A DNA stretch of 64,000 bases. Source: Lates calcarifer (taxonomy: Eukaryota > Chordata > Actinopteri > Centropomidae). Shown piece by piece: positions 1 to 12,860 of the stretch. Below the pieces are notes generated by a model. The model searched no databases and was not told where the DNA came from. It saw nothing but the letters and a program-made list of their open reading frames with translations. The stretch covers positions 13,224,183-13,288,182 of the forward strand of contig NC_066833.1 of assembly GCF_001640805.2 (NCBI RefSeq), written 5' to 3'. The position numbers and the translations under genes are program-made. How positions within the stretch are numbered: position 1 is the stretch's first letter; each line of letters begins with the position of its first letter.

Positions 1-1479
1 ATGTGCTGTTTAAAAGACGCCTACTGGAAGCAGAGATAAACTTTTCCCATAACATCTGCAACATCAATTACTTGAGATTTACTATCATCTTTAACTGTAC
101 CACCAGCCAAAAAATATTAAACCCACACTTTTTACAGTACATATTGGGCGCTGCCTTGAGTGTAGTAATAAACAAGCATTTACAAGGAGCTTATAGAGCA
201 TTAAAAAGCTTTATAGAAACTGTTAGAAAGTTCACTTTGTTCACAGATAAGGAAACCAAACTCTCAAAAAGCTCACAAGTAAAATGTTACAGGAAAGTGG
301 TGTCGAGCTGCTGATGTGAGCAAGTGAACAATTATGTGTGCTCCTTGGACTGGGGATGATTATGTTTGCTCAGTTGAAAATAAGCACATCAACTCATAAT
401 AAGAGGTTGTCACATTAGTGATTATACATTGCTGACAATGCTCAAATTGCTTGCTCATCAAATAAACTTGCACACTGGAGCAAAAACCGCCATGTATGAA
501 AATAAAACTCTCAACTTTTTATAACCCACAGTGAGTCTGATGGGTTTGTTCCAGCCACACAAACTGCTACAATAACACCTCATAGATGTCCAATACTATC
601 TGAGTCTGTTAAGCATGCTTATGCTTATAGTAAGTGTATCATGCCTGAAGCTCCTTCCCATTCCAAGAATTCAAACCAGTTTGGTTGCTAGATGGAGTGT
701 TTGGACTCAGGTACAGTAATAAAGTGGATGAAAGCAGATAAATTCTGACTAACTCAACTAAAAAGTAGATATACTGTATTCAACATTGTAGTTTATCAAT
801 AATTAAATCAACAGCACAGGTCAAAATGATGACTCTGTGTTGCTCATCACAACCAACCCTGTTCCCGTAAAAACCAAATGGCACTTCATCATGGATCAGG
901 TATGCTGGCATCCATTATTCCATTATTTGTCAGCGCTGTCTGAGTATGTACATCCCATGGCACACATGGTTACCATCAGCACGACTCCAACCACAAAACC
1001 ACAGTGTTAGTCTAATCTCTAAATACCGTGTGTAATAGGCCCGTGTCATTATGTTGCTTTGCTTTATGACACACACACACACAGTCCTCAAAACAGTACA
1101 GCGATGAGTGTGTGTTTGTACCACATCCAACTGAAGCACTGTAATAGTAAATGGCGAAACCCTCATCAGTCGTCAGGGTGGCTGCCTTTCATGTGAAGAG
1201 CGTCTGATGCTCTTCCTGCCTTGTCTTCAGACACTTTAAATGCACCCTGGAAAGGGCTTAACATGCTTTTACTCGACAAGCAGGCACAGGGCCTGAACAG
1301 TGCAGGCCATAGTGCTTTTGTGTCGGGCTTTTATCTGTGTGGGTTGACAGGGAAGGTGGGGTTATGACATGGCCAAAAAGCAGAGAGATTTTGGGTAAAC
1401 TTACATCATCTTCTGTCAGCCTTTAAACTGTCACCACCTCTCTCTCTCTCTGTCTCTCCAAACTGCCTTCCTTTGCTAC

Positions 1480-1640
1480 CAAGACTGATCCTGAGAACAG
1501 AGAGATTACCTCCATTTGTCTTCATTAGCATATTAGCTAACAGGCCCTTTGCTGGAGCCCATGGGAAACTGCTGTAATTGCTAAGATAGCTGTAGACTAA
1601 ACCACTGAAGGAATCTATAGAGCAGTGTGTACGTGATTCA
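1480..1640. promoter_or_regulatory. Possible conserved non-coding island
   Basis: Repeat-free stretch with cattagcatattagctaac and gtaattgctaag, homeodomain-type cores, right after a CT tract. Weak evidence: composition only. Confidence 0.22.
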
Positions 1641-2877
1641 ATAATTGGTGGTGATGAACTTCACCTTGACTCTTGTGCCTCATGCTCCTCTTTTCTGTCT
1701 TATATCTCTGTGTGCACACAGCGTATGTGAGAGAGCGCAGAAAGCATTGAGGAAACAACAGCCCAGAAAATTACTCTGAGCAGCCAGCTGTTTCTGAATC
1801 TCATCACAGGAATTTATCAACAAGCATAATTCTGGCACCAACCGCCTATGGTGCTACAAATATTTCCATGAAAAGAATCATCACACAACTTTCCCATCCT
1901 CTGTTGTGAGAGCTGGCTGCTTATGAGGGATATTTTTATATTTTGAGTTTTTGGTTCATTCGGATGAATGCAGAAATGAATTATCCTTGCATATCTGAAC
2001 TACTAGGGAGGAGAGGTTGTTTGATCCATTCTAATATATGGATGATTGCGATACACTGTGATTCAAATTATGAAGCGTGCACTCATCCTCAAAAACACCC
2101 TATACAGTCCAACTGGCAGCTGAAATGCTCCTAATTGCAAGGCACAAACAAACACGAAAATTACAGCAACTGTGCCCAATTAGGGGATATTTTTGCGATG
2201 CTTTCTGTGGTTCTATGGCTGATTAGCTGCCTGTTCAGGTAAGCAGATAGCATTGAGTATATCTGAAGTTCAGAGAGTTCGGGTCAGAAGTGTGGCTCCA
2301 AATTTCGCTGTGAATTTAAAAGAATTTGTAGGAGCTATATCCCTATAAACGTGGGTTTGGAGTGTAGATTATATGAATTCAGTGGTTAACTGAGAGCTGA
2401 AGGTTACCCTTGCTTTCACAAGTGAAGAGTTCTCTAGACTGTGGTCTTCTTGCAATTAAAAGGATTCTTTTCCTTGTCCAATTGACTCATTACTGTTTAA
2501 AAAAGAACAGGGATAGGAAAACCACAATGGCAGATGACTAAGAACCTTGCTTGCATACAGTATACATAGTTTGCATTAGTCAACATACAGTACAAATGCT
2601 TCTGTTTCCCCAAAGTGCATCATTGCATCATTGTTGACACAGAGGGCAACAGCAGAGAATGTCAAGCAGAAACATAAAAACACACACAATGCTTATAATT
2701 ATTATGCATATGTAAGCACACAACATGCCAATTTGGCCTGGGGGTGCAGGGCTCGCGTGTACAATCCAACCAACATACACACGCATGCTGGTCAGGCAGT
2801 CTAAAGCATTGTGACACAGGCCCAGTGGCACAATTTCAGTGACACACACGCTTAGCATCACGCCATCCCTTTACCTC

Positions 2878-2914
2878 TTTTTTTTTTTTTTTTTTTTTTT
2901 TTTGGGGGGTGGGG
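2878..2914 (+). repeat. T26 run followed by G6TG4
   Basis: An uninterrupted T run of about 26 bases changes abruptly into GGGGGGTGGGG. The T run could be a retroposon tail in reverse orientation, but no element body is recognisable to its left. Confidence 0.97.
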
Positions 2915-4023
2915 ACCTTTACTGTTACAGCAGACAGCAGTACTCTGTGCTGTAGGGAAACCTCATGTTACCCAGTCAAGTGAAATGTTTCATGAGACAC
3001 AGTATGATTCATAACTTGGAAAAAAACAAATTTATTTTAAGTCTTGCTGTCACCAATAGAGGCTGGCCTTGAGCCAAACATGTTCATTCTTTCCACAATC
3101 TGTACAACAATGCACATAACTATTATAGTGATTTTCTTAGGTCAGTGGAGTGTCTAACCAAGGGTGGCATTCACAAATGAAGACACTTAAGAGTCTTTCC
3201 TTTCATATCAGCTGATCTGTCTCAGCAGAAAGAGGTGCTGTGTTACAAAGATGCCAGTGTGAAAAAGCAGTTTCTTAGCACGAGAGCTCGCCAATTTCCC
3301 CCACACTAAGACAGACAAGCAGTGTATTAGATACCGTCTATCATGGTATTGTCATTTCAGATACGCCTGCAAAACACCAAAGTAGGCTGCTCTGAAGGAG
3401 GAAATAAGACAATTTTAAATAAGCAGAATTAAGTGACACAAAACACTATGAGTGGACAACTCCAGACCTACCAAAGTGAGGACTTTTAAAGAATATTATA
3501 TAGTAAATTATAATTAGCCTGCCAGGAGTGAGTGATGGATGTTATGGTGGACAAATCCCATTTTGTGGGTTTTGACAACTCTGTCTTCTTCATCAGTTCT
3601 AACATTGAATCACATGTATGGTATAAAAATATGTTTGAAACTTAAAAACTACTATTCCTGAAGCTGGATTGGGTTGAACCAGTTCCATCATTAAGTTTAT
3701 ATATATATTCCAGTTAGTCATTTATCCAATAAGCAACTGCTGGTGCAACTAATGTTATGGCACTTCTGTTCCAGTTTGATAAAGTGTGGTTGGCAGCAAG
3801 CATGGTAAACTGAATGAAATGGAGAAATAGATGAGAAAAGGTGAGAAACTGGTGGAGTTTGGTAGTCAGCTTGGCTTGGACCTTCTACACAGGATTGATT
3901 GAACGTGATTGGAGGTGCCATTCTGTCTGCCAGGGTACTCCAGCACCACTTAGATTCTGCTCACTTTGCCAACCCACCCAGGCTTACACTTCCACTGCCC
4001 ACCCAACCCTCCTCTCCCCCTTT

Positions 4024-4055
4024 CCATCCATCCATCCATCCATCCATCCATCCAT
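4024..4055 (+). repeat. (CCAT)8 microsatellite
   Basis: Eight exact tetranucleotide units. It produces spurious open frames (SIHPSIHPS on plus, MDGWMDGW on minus). Confidence 0.98.
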
Positions 4056-5905
4056 AGTGGATGGTTAGTAGTGCCAGGGGCAAAACCACATGGGCAATTC
4101 CAGAGAGAACAGCATTGTAATTGCTCTGGCTGAAAAAAAGTTCTCAATTGACCTGTCTGGTTAAATGAGGAAGGGCGATGCTGTCCTCCTTTTTCAACAC
4201 ATGATCTCTCCTGTCTTCCTCTCCATCCCTCCCACCGCTGCTGTCTATACTTCAGAGCCAAGGCCATTCTGGGCCCTGCCAGGTCGAAGAACCCAGCCAC
4301 ATGTCAGACATCTCACTCTAACACACTATCCCTCCCTTTCTTCTTTCTCCGCCAAACCCCCACCTCATCCTCCCATAGGCTTTCATGGAAAGTCGTCTTT
4401 TTTGTTGTGCCACAAGCTGCATCCTAACACTCCTCCATCTCTCTCAATCATACTAAACCAAGGTAGCAGAAGTCTTCGAGATGGATTATTTTACTTCTTA
4501 CTAAAGCAATAAATCATATTTTGGACCATCCAGGCAGGACAGTGCAGTTTTTTCCTGTGCCGTATGTAACAGCAATCAGAACAGCCTCGACAGCTGGGAT
4601 GCCTGCTCAAGGATTCAGAGGATACTAACTTACTATTCTATCCTCTACTGGCCTCACAGAAATACGGAGTCAATCAGTGAAAGTAAACACACCACTACTT
4701 GTGGTTCTGTGCACAAACATGCCTGTGTATGTAGGTTTGATCATTAAAGGTCTTTTTCAAGGATGATACTGATGTCATTATTATTATCATGCTGGAGTAG
4801 AAATCCATGTAAAACTGCACTTGAAACTCAAGATACTCCTATATATTACTATCTACCAGTTCTAATCTCACAGGTACACAACAGTACACAGGTGCTGGTA
4901 TTGTTTTTACGAAAAGGTAAACTGATATGCTGACCTAAACCAATTACACTACCACAAGCAGGCAGACTGCCAGAACAGTGGGATGAGGGTTAAGACAGTT
5001 TCCCACAAGATACATTCAGATTTCCACCTTCACACTTCATGGCCATTTATGTGCTGTTTGTTTCTCTATGATCACCTATAGATTTACAGCGGACCACCTG
5101 CAAGGCTTACAAACTGAGCACACAAACACATTCACATACACACACACAAAACACAGCCAGATGGGAGACAGCAGAGATCCAGTAAAGGAAGGCAATGATT
5201 GATGCCTAAACACAGAGGAACAAATGAAACCAATCAAAACTAATCAGGAACGGCAGCTCAATACAACGGAGGCTGGGCAAGCATAAGGAATATGTCTGCA
5301 GGTTGACAGGGATGTAGCTACATCCTCTGATTACAATAGCGGACTGCCATACTGTATACAATCTGTTTCACTGTTAGTCTCAGTTCAGTGTACAAATGTT
5401 TATCCTGAGCACAGCTATGATGAATCAATGGCTTTCATGGGAAAGTGATGAACAATGTTTTACTGACACTGAAAACATTAACTGGAAACATTCAGATGGT
5501 GTTTTGGCTGGAGCTAGTGCAGAAGCATCCAGACTGATCTCAATCTTTGTCATCACAGTGCAAAGGACACCAAGCATGTCCAAACTGCAAACTGCTAATG
5601 TTTTTAAAGATAATATCATCTGAAGAGTATCATGTTTATGCACTTCAGCCACCAGCCAAAAATAAATTTAATAAATGGCCTTAACATTAATGTTGTATTA
5701 TACTGTAGCAATACCTCAGAGGAAGTAATTAAGAGATTATGAGGTAGCGGTGGAGTGGAAGCACTGCCAAGGGATTTAAAGCTTTTATAAGAGGTTTTCT
5801 GTTATACCATAAAGTATGTATCATTTGGTATAAGGTCTATTTCAAAAGTCTTCTTTACAGTGGTTATAATCAATGCTCAAATGTATTGTATCAAATGTAG
5901 TGATG
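4056..5905. other. Gene-free stretch with C/T-rich blocks
   Basis: C/T-biased blocks at 4190-4240 and 4320-4450 give artefact frames. Overlapping plus and minus frames at 5396-5652 are both open but have no recognisable content. Nothing else seen. Confidence 0.65.
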
Positions 5906-6111
5906 AGCCTAAGCCTGAGTCGGGTACTGCTAGTGGTTTCTGCCTCTTAAAAAGAAGATTTTCCTTGCCACTGTCGCCAAGTGCTTGCTCATGGTGGGAA
6001 TTGCTGTAAATAATATTATAAAGAGTACAGTCTAAACCTGCTCTGTAAGAAAAGTGTCCTGAAATAAACAATATGGCTGGGCACTATATAAATAAAATTG
6101 ACTTGACTATT
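5906..6111 (-). repeat. Interspersed teleost repeat, copy 1 (reverse orientation)
   Basis: Read on the minus strand this matches the copy at 11763-12012 from its head (TTTATTTATATAG) through the GAGCAGGTTTAGAC block, the CACCATGAGCA and GGCGACAGTGGCAAGGAAAA blocks, and the GAGGCAGAAACC tail. It is more diverged than copy 2 and stops before the tail's 'ctgcctcgactggttggg'. No coding capacity. I recognise the sequence as a type seen repeatedly in percomorph genomes but cannot name its family with certainty. Confidence 0.9.
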
Positions 6112-8569
6112 ATAATCAAGCCCTGTATATAATATAATCATGGTATGAAGATTAAATATTGGTAACAAGTATTTTGATGTACAAACTGTGTATTTTTGTT
6201 CCTAATTATGAAATAAGAGATATAATAAGAAGAGGAAAAGAGGATTTAGCAAAAGATCATTAGGCTGGCAGCATTTTTTTTTTTGCTGAAAATTCCCCTT
6301 GCAATCAGTTTTTTCCATCTATAGCTAAGTTTCTTAGAGTTAGAAAACACAGACCTCTGTTTGATTGTGAGATTGACAATCAGATTGTTTTTCACCAATT
6401 TACCAAATTACTGTACAAACTGCACTTCTAAGGGAATATACTGTACAGTGGTCTCAAATCACACAAGTTTTAGAAGTCAACATATTGCCAAATAGGGAGA
6501 ACCTATTGATAGTTTAGGAGTAATTAGCACAATATAGTAATTAGGTGTTACCAGAATTACAGTATATATGGGTGGATACTGTCCTCTGGAAATACCAGCT
6601 AAATTGTGGTCTGCTGCATCCTGTGGAGCTGGAGGCGTTGCTATGACATGATTTAAGCAGGAACAGTGAATTGCAGCTGCTTGAATTACCCTCTCTAATC
6701 TGAAGGTTATTCATTAAGCTTTTTTCATTGTTAGTGGGCTCCAAACATGTTGACGACAGATGTCCCCTGTTTCAGACAGTTACTGGCATCACAAACAGCT
6801 GGTAATAAAATATAGTCATAGTAACTGTACCATTAACCAAATCTCTGCGGTGAACATACTCTCTCACACACACACAGGCACATACAAACACATTAACACA
6901 TCATGGTGGTGCAGTTACTCACTCTGCACAAAGCAGCAATGTTTACTTAAGCAACCACACAACGGAAATTAACTGAAATTCCTCAGTGTGTTTGTCCCTC
7001 TCTCACACACACACCCATAATGCACACATTCAAACACATAAATCACCTCAGGAGATATATCATTAGGTCACGTCTAAAAAGAGATTTCTTGTTTTCTATT
7101 CTAAAACTAAAATAAAGCATCACAAAGGGAATACATGAAAACAAGATTTAGGAAGACAACCTCATCTCATTGTCACCAGGCTGAAATGAGCAGTAGGCCA
7201 TAGACGGTTTGTTTATGGTTAAGATATTGCATTATGTAATACAGTACAATAAGCAATATACTCTCCACACTGAAAGCTCAAATTAAAAAAAATGTTTAAT
7301 GTCACCACAAATGGTGAAGTCTCACGAGAAATTGGCCGAGTGAGATTCCTTTAGGTGTTTCAATTACTGTATTACTGCTTTAGTTAGACAGTAGCATTAC
7401 TAGATAGTGTACTTACTTACTTACTTCTTTACTCTGGATTTTATTCAGCGTTATACAGAAAGGATTTACAACTGAAGTGTGTTGTGCCTGTGTTCTACTC
7501 CATGTATTTTGGATTTTTTTTCAGTAAGAAATGACAATGTGGTGACAAGATGGCAACATCATATCCCCTGCGATATGATACAAATCGCTACACCTGATAA
7601 CTGCTTTTGGCCATGTTTCAACCAGCAAGAACACCGCTTCAGTAAAACGCATTGGTGTATGCATTTGACATGCCTAAGACTAAATCCAGAGCTCCACCAT
7701 AAGTGAACTTTGTGCAAGAAGTAATCACTGCTCTGCATTACTGCTGTATTGTCTGCAATATTACATCTGCAGTTATTGCATGAAGAGGCAAGTCAAAAAT
7801 GACACCCACTAGGATCTGGCATCTCCCCTGAATTATTAAATGTGGGCAAAGGGCACTAAAGCAACATATTCTAAAAATATAAAGTAATAAGATAAATCTC
7901 ATTGAGATGTTTAATATTGAACATGCTGATTATCAAATTAGAGAATGGGGTGTGGTGTTTGTGGTCTCACAGAGCAAAACAAAGGCACGTCCCTTCTTAA
8001 TTGTTTTTTTTCATGTGATGGCCAATCCTGGTGTTTTTTTCCTGCTGTAAACAGAAGAACAGAAGCCAACCTTTGGAAGTAGAGGCCTGAAGAATGCCAT
8101 AGTTTACCTGCTGACCCACAGAAGAAGTTGTTCATCAGTCTGTGTGTCATTGGAGAGGTCAGGTCCCATAATGTTGTAAAAGGGATCAGAGGTTTTCTCA
8201 GCCTGCCAAGAGTAAAATTCTCAAGGACAATGAAAAGTATTTTTTGAAATAATCCATATTTGTATAACTTAAATCCCAACCAGAAAAAATGTTACATGAA
8301 ATATAATGGTAGTGGTAGAGCGATACTTAGTTTTAAAGTCACAGTCCAGCTGGAGTCACTGAGGCCACATGTCATCAGTGAACCAGCTTGGAAAGGAGTA
8401 CATCCTGTTTTCCAGACAATCCGAGTATTTAGTTTTTCCCCCGACAGGCCTTTCCTCTGCTGCAGCTAGCTTAAGTCATTACACAGTGTGAGGACGATGA
8501 TATCTCCCCTGGAGGTGGTGAAGAGGTAAATTGGAACTGAAGTGAGGGGTTCTGTGTCCACTGTGCAGA

Positions 8570-8750
8570 GCAGGGCCCGGACGAACCCTGGGGTCTTTAG
8601 ACCCCTCGTTAGCTGACTGGCCTACATGTTTTCATTTGCTGGCAAACTGCAGGAGGTCAATTGCTGCTAAATTACCAGCTTTGGCTGGGAAAACAGCGTG
8701 CAGATAATTAGTTCACTCTGCCTGTCCACACGATTAAGTTTTCTGAAAAA
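8570..8750. promoter_or_regulatory. Possible conserved non-coding island with short hairpin
   Basis: Contains the hairpin GGGGTCT-TT-AGACCCC (8590-8605), tcaattgctgctaaattacc and gataattagttc. Locally GC-richer at its left end. Conservation not tested. Confidence 0.25.
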
Positions 8751-11335
8751 CAGTCTGAGAGATGATTCAGGGCTCCAGTGCTGCAATTAGACCAACATTA
8801 GTCCAGTATTTGTGCCTGCATGTGTATCTGTGTTTGAAACACAAGTGGGAAGCAGAGAAAAATGCTGATGATTGTTGAGCAGACAAAAAACATCCTGTGA
8901 CTCATGCACAGTAAAGCTGAGACACAAAATGTAAATTAAATTATAGCTACTTAATAAAGATATTTTACAATGAATAGATACTGTTGAAATCTGTTGAATT
9001 TAGACAAAACTTCTTGAATATCTTCCTCAAAAGTAGCAAAACGAAACATCATTGAGTACAGCTGGAGTGAAAAAGCACTCATTGAGCATGACTAAGTAAT
9101 TCTTGTTTAGAATAATGGCCCCCAAAAGCAATACCTCATCCATTTCCCAGACAAAGGAACAATTTTCAGACTCACCGTGAGACAGAGATACAGAGGAGAA
9201 GAAAAAATTATGTTTCTCACAATGATTAATACCATAAGAGTTTTATCGACATGGCACACTCCACTCAGTTGTCACCTATAAGTATCACTCAAAGCTGCTC
9301 TGAAATTACACACAAATTGAGATGAGAGGAAGAAGATGAAAGAAAAACAGGCTGGTAGAGTTTTATCTAAAGAGCAAAGGAGGAGACTCTTAGGATATTT
9401 TGGCAGGGAGAAAAAATGTGAGAGTCAGTGTCAGCAAGGGTTTTCTTCCTGGTACCTTCCCAAGTCCTACAGCTTGTATGTTGGGGGAACTGGAAACTAT
9501 ACATTTCCATAAGTAAAGGGTTTCCAGGGTTTACCAGCCCCTGTGTGTTGGAACAGACTCCAGCCCTACCATGAAGCAAGTATGAGCAAGTATTAAAAAT
9601 TCAAGGGAATCAAAAAAGTCTGTAGCTGTGAAGGTAGAGACTTGAAGATATTAGGCAATTGAACATAAGATCAACAAATGATGAACAAACATATGGGACA
9701 GAATCAAAAACAATAACATAATGTGAATCTGTGATTTTTAACACTTAATCTGCCAACACATCTATTTGTCCATTTTCTAAACCTCCCACTTGTCAACATC
9801 ATGAGACACAGTGGTTGGACTTTGTCCCAGTATGCATCCTGGGACACAGGTCAGGACTCCAGTCAAAGACTTTATGCTTGTATGTTTGAGTAATTTATGG
9901 ATACACTGGTAGTTTAAGAGGTAACTCTTTAATTGTGTTAACACACAGTTATCATTACAGGTGTACACAAGTGCACACTTGCATACTAAAGACATGGGAT
10001 ACTTCCCCTCTGCCTGACTAGAGGAGTTTGAGTTCATGCAGCTCTACAGTGAACCCCACAGAAGAGAGGGTTGAGCTTTGGGCCTGCTCTTCTCAACCTG
10101 GTTGGTGTGGCTCAAAACATTATTCAGTGGGGAAAAAAGAAAATATGATAACCATGATAAATGAGTTAGCCTTTGCACGGCTTTGGGTAAATAATTAACT
10201 ATGGGAAATTTTTTTAAAACTGAGATAGCTGCTGAGTATGACCTTTTCCTTCTTCAATTTAATTAGACAACAAACTGACTGAGAACAACAGAGTAAGGCT
10301 CACCAAAATAAAAAGGGATGTTTACTGTAATTCAGTAAGAAAATACACTACACCTCAAACTTGATTTCAGAGGTAGTAGATTGTCTTTTAATCAAATTAA
10401 ATTAGCTTTTTTCTGCAATTGTTTGTCATTCCTTCTCCCTCTTCTCTCCCCTCAACAGAATTACCCCATTTCAGTTCAGGTTGACAGCTTTCCCTTTCAT
10501 GATCATTTTTTTCCTTGTGTTGTTTTATTTCTCAATTATTTCAAGTCCCCTACTCTACCTGTGTAAGTGTGTGTGTGCGTGCATGTATGTTTGTCTGGAC
10601 TGTCTGCCACTATAGACACTACAGATGCAGTACATTTATCTCACTGTTCAGTACATAAATTATGTGTGGTTTCAGGCGTCTGTAACAGGTCAAACCAAAG
10701 AGAAATCTGAAGAACATACAGTAAAACTATTTCTGTTTACTGAATACATTTGTATTACATTCACAGACGTAAGCACAAAATGAAAATGAATACTTTTAAA
10801 ATAATCTGTTGACACTTCTGTTGGTCATTTTTAAGTCTGTTCAGTCTTTCATAAGATCTTTTTGTGTAAGACCACAACAAATATTGACATTTGAAATGGA
10901 ATAGATAATGGAATAACAGCCAGGTGGAAGCAACACTGACAGGCACTCTAAGTAACCCCGTTATCTCAAATTATCTGTAGTATATAATCCATGGGGTAAA
11001 TAGAAAGTAATATTTGGGCTGTAGACACAAGGATTTCCTCTTGTGTGTGAGGAGACAGAGATGCAAATACAGTTATCTCCTGCACATGCACCTTGCCGCA
11101 GGCAGACTGCTCAGCTTTTAATGCTGGACTGACCAATACCCATGGCACACACACAGGCCAACAGATAGCACAAACACACCAGCACACGCATGCATGCACA
11201 AAATGTTTGCATGCGTTGAATGGGGAGACTCATGCATGTATGCAGGACAGACACACAGGCACAACACAGACAACAAATATATTGTCATCTTATTATCTGA
11301 CCCTCTTTAGCTATCTCCATCATACAGGCCTTCTC

Positions 11336-11350
11336 TGACCCCAGGGGTCA
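11336..11350. promoter_or_regulatory. TGACCCC-A-GGGGTCA inverted repeat
   Basis: Seven-base arms with one spacer base. The arms hold everted nuclear-receptor-type half-sites (TGACC, GGTCA five bases apart), so it may be a receptor site or a simple hairpin. Confidence 0.3.
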
Positions 11351-11762
11351 AAGTAGGGTGGGCGTCGTCCCCCACAATGACCTCTGTTGAGGTTTGCAGG
11401 GGAGACCCCAAGGGAGGATCTCCAGTAGGGATAGAGCCACACACACATGCAAGTACATACTACACCAGACCAACTGTGAAATAAAAAGGAGTTATACGAT
11501 CAGATAAACCCTAGCTGTAAGTGAGTAAGTGATTAATTATAAATATAATAATTAGAAAAATAAGTAATTTTCTGCACATGTATTCCTACATACATACATA
11601 AATACACATCTGGCCACTTACACACACACATCCTCATACCTAGATGTCAACACAGCCATGTACGCATAAAAACCACAGCAACAGAAAGATCTGTTGTGAA
11701 CTGCTGTAACAAATTTTGATGAGGGACACAGCAACCAACCACACCATAAAATGGTTATTATC

Positions 11763-12012
11763 TTCAATTCAATTCAATTTTATTTATATAGCGCCATATC
11801 ACAACAAAAGTAATCAAGTCAGGCACATTTCATATAGAGCAGGTCTAGACCGTACTCTTTAAAATAGGTATTTACAGAGAGAGACCCAACAAATCCCACC
11901 ATGAGCAGCACTAGGCGACAGTGGCAAGGAAAAACTTCTTTTTAAGAGGCAGAAACCTCGAGCAGAACCGGACTCAGGGTGGGGCAGCCATCTGCCTCGA
12001 CTGGTTGGGTTA
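11763..12012 (+). repeat. Interspersed teleost repeat, copy 2 (most complete)
   Basis: This 250 bp copy starts with a TTCAA-type repeat head, then TTTATTTATATAGCGCC, a block containing GAGCAGGTCTAGACCGTACT, a GAGAGACCCAACAAATCCC block, GGCGACAGTGGCAAGG, and a tail ending ATCTGCCTCGACTGGTTGGG. It is the reference copy for the other two. No terminal inverted repeats or obvious target duplication, and no tRNA A/B boxes that I can see, so a classic SINE is not supported. Confidence 0.92.
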
Positions 12013-12489
12013 AGAAAAAGTTAGTCACTATTATTTATGGTAATGTCTGGACTATTTTGAAGATACAGACACAATTTTCCCATCAAGAGCCAAAGTCATT
12101 ACTTTTGTAATGCTGAGATACCTACCTGAACTAAAACTAAACAGGTGTCTCATAATTTTTTTGTTTGTTTGTTTGTTGTTTGCTGATTTGAAAATCATTC
12201 CCCATTCACCCACATAATAAATACCTCATGGTTCATTCAATCAGTAAGCTGAGATTCAGATTTCAGGCACATACGAATCATATTCTGTTATATCACATTA
12301 TTATGACAGGCACAGTGTAGTATCGATTTGAATTCCATTCTTTTTGTCTATTTGTATCAGCATAATATTTGCAGTGTTTGCAAAATAACTATCACTTAAA
12401 CGGTTAAAATGATTTCAATAGTTATTTTCAAAAATAACTTTCAACTGTCAGATTCAGCTGAAAACTCTAAACAGCAGAATAGGACCATT

Positions 12490-12860
12490 GAGTTATGAGA
12501 ATATATTGTGACATAAACTCCAAAATAAGACCTTTTGCAGAACACAATGAATTCCATTCTCACCGCGCAAATCTATGGGACATTATTTGCCAAATCTCCT
12601 CCCTATCAGGGATTGGCTTCCAGTTAATCCACCTATTGTTATTCATTAGGCCCATCTCTTATCGCAGCTTCATCTGTGACCTTTGACTCTTCTGTCGAGA
12701 TAGATTAGCTCATTGGCTCTGATTAGGACATCATCTGTCCCACCTCGAGGGTCAAGTTCATTATGCACTGTCCTAATTACAGATTTACCTTGTTTAATTG
12801 GATGTGTTTGGTTGAACTAACAAGGGTCATCTGAAGATGGATTAATAGTTCAAGATTCAA
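12490..12860. promoter_or_regulatory. Candidate conserved enhancer-like island
   Basis: No simple repeat in 370 bp and many homeodomain-type cores (cagttaatcc, cattaggc, ctaattac, tttaattgg, ggattaata). A DR1-type nuclear-receptor site, tgacctttgact, lies at 12677-12688 (reverse AGTCAAAGGTCA, one mismatch from the DR1 consensus). It is not coding: all frames are broken. The composition differs from the repeat-laden flanks. Conservation is inferred, not tested. Confidence 0.4.

Larger units (their letters stand above)
1..4023. other. Gene-free stretch
   Basis: AT-rich DNA with short CA and CT tracts (1069-1083, 1437-1453), the T26 run and one possible regulatory island. No exon with convincing splice signals; a donor-like gtaagt on the minus strand near 1400 has stops in all frames before it. 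Confidence 0.7.
6112..11762. other. Gene-free stretch
   Basis: Short CA tracts (about 6864, 7004, 11170), TACT tetramers at 7411-7425, and a minus-strand frame at 7938-8279 that is hydrophobic/aromatic but matches nothing I know. One possible regulatory island at 8.6 kb. Confidence 0.65.

Noticed and set aside
1395..1460. Minus-strand donor GATGAT|GTAAGT
   Set aside because: Stops in every frame just upstream; no open exon possible.
3841..4300. Open frames with SIHPSIHP or MDGWMDGW repeats
   Set aside because: Products of the (CCAT)8 microsatellite.
7938..8279. 113-codon minus-strand frame
   Set aside because: Aromatic and hydrophobic mix without recognisable motif; no splice sites or second copy to support a gene or transposon.
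12789..12830. 42-nt minus-strand segment bounded by acceptor and donor, coding MTLVSSTKHIQLNK
   Set aside because: Isolated, no neighbouring exon, and lies in an enhancer-like island; shows how often micro-exons appear by chance.
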